Shown: piece by piece, positions 32,710-34,062 of the stretch
Layout of the letters: each line of letters begins with the position of its first letter
Position numbering within the stretch: position 1 is the stretch's first letter
From: Planctomycetaceae bacterium
GTDB taxonomy: Bacteria > Planctomycetota > Planctomycetia > Pirellulales > PNKZ01
DNA: 34,062 nt
Assembly (NCBI GenBank): GCA_016793115.1
Contig: JAEUIN010000260.1
Location: forward strand, 1-34,062
Direction of reading: 5' to 3'
Position numbers and translations under genes: made by a program
Notes under the pieces: model-generated
The model's database searches: none
Seen by the model: only the letters and a program-made list of their open reading frames with translations
What the model was told of the DNA's origin: nothing

Positions 32710-34011
32710 CTACCGAACGCCGAGGCAATAGATAAATGCGTCGTTGCGCAAAAGCATTTGTCCGCCGTCGACGGCGAGGCAGGCGTTGCTGCGGGCATCG
32801 TCGAGCACGTTGTGCGCGAGCAGCTTGAACTCCGGTCCGGCCTCGAAGACGAACGTGCCGTCATGTTGTGAAACGGCGTAAATCTTCCCGTCGGCGGCCG
32901 TAATCGACGAATAGACCACATTGGGCCGCGGCTCGATGCGATTCTCAAACACCGTTTCACCGGTTTCGGCATTGAGACAGATCAGCGTTCCTTTGCGCTC
33001 ATGAACCCAATACAAACGACCGTCGACGAGGGCCGGAGAAACGACATTGGCCCCTTTACCGGCGCGCCAGAGTATGTGCGAATCCGTAACGTCGCCGCGG
33101 CCGCCGGCCCGCACCGCGATCGCCGTGTTCTTGCGGCCGCCGATCGCATAGACGATTCCCTTCTCCGCAATCACACTCGGGCAGACATAACCTCCGTCGG
33201 GAATACCGCGGCAGTACCAAAGTTCCTTGCCGGTCCGCGGGTCGAGGCCGACGATGCGGCCGTCGGGATCGCCGGGTAAACTGAAGACGAGTTCGACGTC
33301 GCCTTTTTCCGTCGTCACCAAGTTCGGCGTGTTGCGGGCACCCTTCACTTCCTCGGCGGTCCAAACGAGCTTGCCGGTCGCTTTGTCGAGGGCTCGTACC
33401 GATTGGCTCTCGATCGACGCATTGACGATCAACAAGTTTTCGAACAGGACGAGGGAGTTGGTCGAGCCCCAACCTGTCGTCTTCTCGCCGACGTCGGCGT
33501 GCCAGACCTCGCGACCGTCGGCTAGGTCGAGGCAATACACGCCCGACTTTCCGAAGAAGACATAAAGATGCTTTTCGTCGACGGTGGGGGTGCTCGTCGA
33601 GTAGCCGTGCCAGGAGTTGTTGTTGCCGTCGGTGTAACTGCTCTCGGGGAGCTTCGGCTTGAATTCGCGAGTCCAGAGAATCTTGCCCGTCGCACGGTCG
33701 AGACAAACGACCTGGCGAATGAGCTTGTCCATCTGTCCGGCGTCCTCCTTGTCGAGTGCGTAGCCGCCGTAGCAGGTGAGATAGATGCGGCCGCCGGCGA
33801 CGATCGGGCTCGACGAGCCGGGCCCAGGGAGCGGCGCTTTCCAAGCGACGTTTTTGCCGCCCCCGTCGCCCGACCATTCGGCCGGGAGATTGGTTTCGCT
33901 CGACGTGCCGAGCCCTTGCGAGCCCCGAAAGCGGAGCCAATCAGCGGAATCCGCGACGGCGGCGACCGAGACCGCGGTTATTGCAACGATTACAAATGAA
34001 ACGCGTTTCAT
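32710..34011 (-). CDS. Secreted PQQ-type beta-propeller protein
   Basis: A 433-aa exported protein. Residues 1-23 are a signal peptide (MKRVSFVIVAITAVSVAAVADSAD). The rest is an eight-bladed-type propeller built from PQQ-like repeats: VAWKAPLPGPGSSSPIVAGGRIY, VVCLDRATGKILWTREF, VYCLDLADGREVWHADVG, VRALDKATGKLVWTAEEV, IVGLDPRTGKELWYCRG and LICLNAETGETVFENRI. The opening WLRFRGSQGLGTS is typical of planctomycete PQQ-propeller proteins. Nothing shows that the cofactor PQQ is bound, and no dehydrogenase active-site motif is seen, so it may be a binding or scaffold protein. The start is the only ATG preceding the signal peptide. Confidence 0.9.
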   Translation of the reverse strand: MKRVSFVIVAITAVSVAAVADSADWLRFRGSQGLGTSSETNLPAEWSGDGGGKNVAWKAPLPGPGSSSPIVAGGRIYLTCYGGYALDKEDAGQMDKLIRQVVCLDRATGKILWTREFKPKLPESSYTDGNNNSWHGYSTSTPTVDEKHLYVFFGKSGVYCLDLADGREVWHADVGEKTTGWGSTNSLVLFENLLIVNASIESQSVRALDKATGKLVWTAEEVKGARNTPNLVTTEKGDVELVFSLPGDPDGRIVGLDPRTGKELWYCRGIPDGGYVCPSVIAEKGIVYAIGGRKNTAIAVRAGGRGDVTDSHILWRAGKGANVVSPALVDGRLYWVHERKGTLICLNAETGETVFENRIEPRPNVVYSSITAADGKIYAVSQHDGTFVFEAGPEFKLLAHNVLDDARSNACLAVDGGQMLLRNDAFIYCLGVR

Positions 34012-34062
34012 GGTCGAGTCGTCGCCCCTGAATTTCCCAAGGCCGTTAATTAGTCGCCGGTG

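Overview
The window looks like chromosomal DNA of a planctomycete. The main evidence is a 16S rRNA 3' end that is followed by its own terminator instead of a 23S gene, a PSCyt1/DUF1549/DUF1553 + DUF1501 gene pair, a Tricorn-like secreted protease, and GC-rich coding sequence with many long antisense shadow ORFs. Assignment to a particular order (for example Pirellulales) is inference. No transposase, integrase, phage gene, CRISPR array or tRNA was seen.

Layout. 1-423: 3' end of a 16S rRNA gene and a strong intrinsic terminator. 532-4069: a phosphonate block, with phosphonoacetaldehyde hydrolase (phnX) on the minus strand, divergent from an organophosphate:phosphate antiporter-like MFS transporter and an HpnZ-like zinc alcohol dehydrogenase. 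4127-5933: a small conserved hypothetical, a bacterial PH-domain membrane protein and a secreted proline-rich protein. 6193-10299: a two-gene operon for a PSCyt1/DUF1549/DUF1553 protein and a Tat-exported DUF1501 protein. 10484-14321: an aldo/keto reductase divergent from a large GH63-like glucosidase. 14476-17428: a PmtA-like methyltransferase overlapping a ChrA transporter, then endonuclease IV. 17685-19525: a GNAT acetyltransferase and a membrane-anchored metallophosphoesterase. 19766-22244: two overlapping M16 peptidase genes, one with lost and one with intact zinc ligands. 22241-26270: a minus-strand run of hypotheticals, an HExxH membrane protein, a PilZ protein and a proline-rich outer-membrane type protein. 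26526-29873: a Tricorn-like protease. 29880-34011: on the minus strand, a small secreted protein, a divergent enolase, an APH-family kinase and a secreted PQQ-type beta-propeller.

The most unusual layer is between the genes. Six intergenic elements of four unrelated sequence families share one plan: inverted outer ends, in most cases enclosing hairpins. Five of the six begin within about 25 nt of a stop codon, and one of these supplies the stop itself. In the three-copy family the hairpin arms change in a compensatory way, so the fold appears to be what is kept.

The phosphonate block has no 2-aminoethylphosphonate transaminase (phnW) in view. It pairs a dehydrogenase with phnX, so a dehydrogenase-fed route to phosphonoacetaldehyde is worth testing. 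Two genes (nfo and the APH kinase) have a TACAAT box only 7-8 nt before the ATG, which would give leaderless mRNAs.
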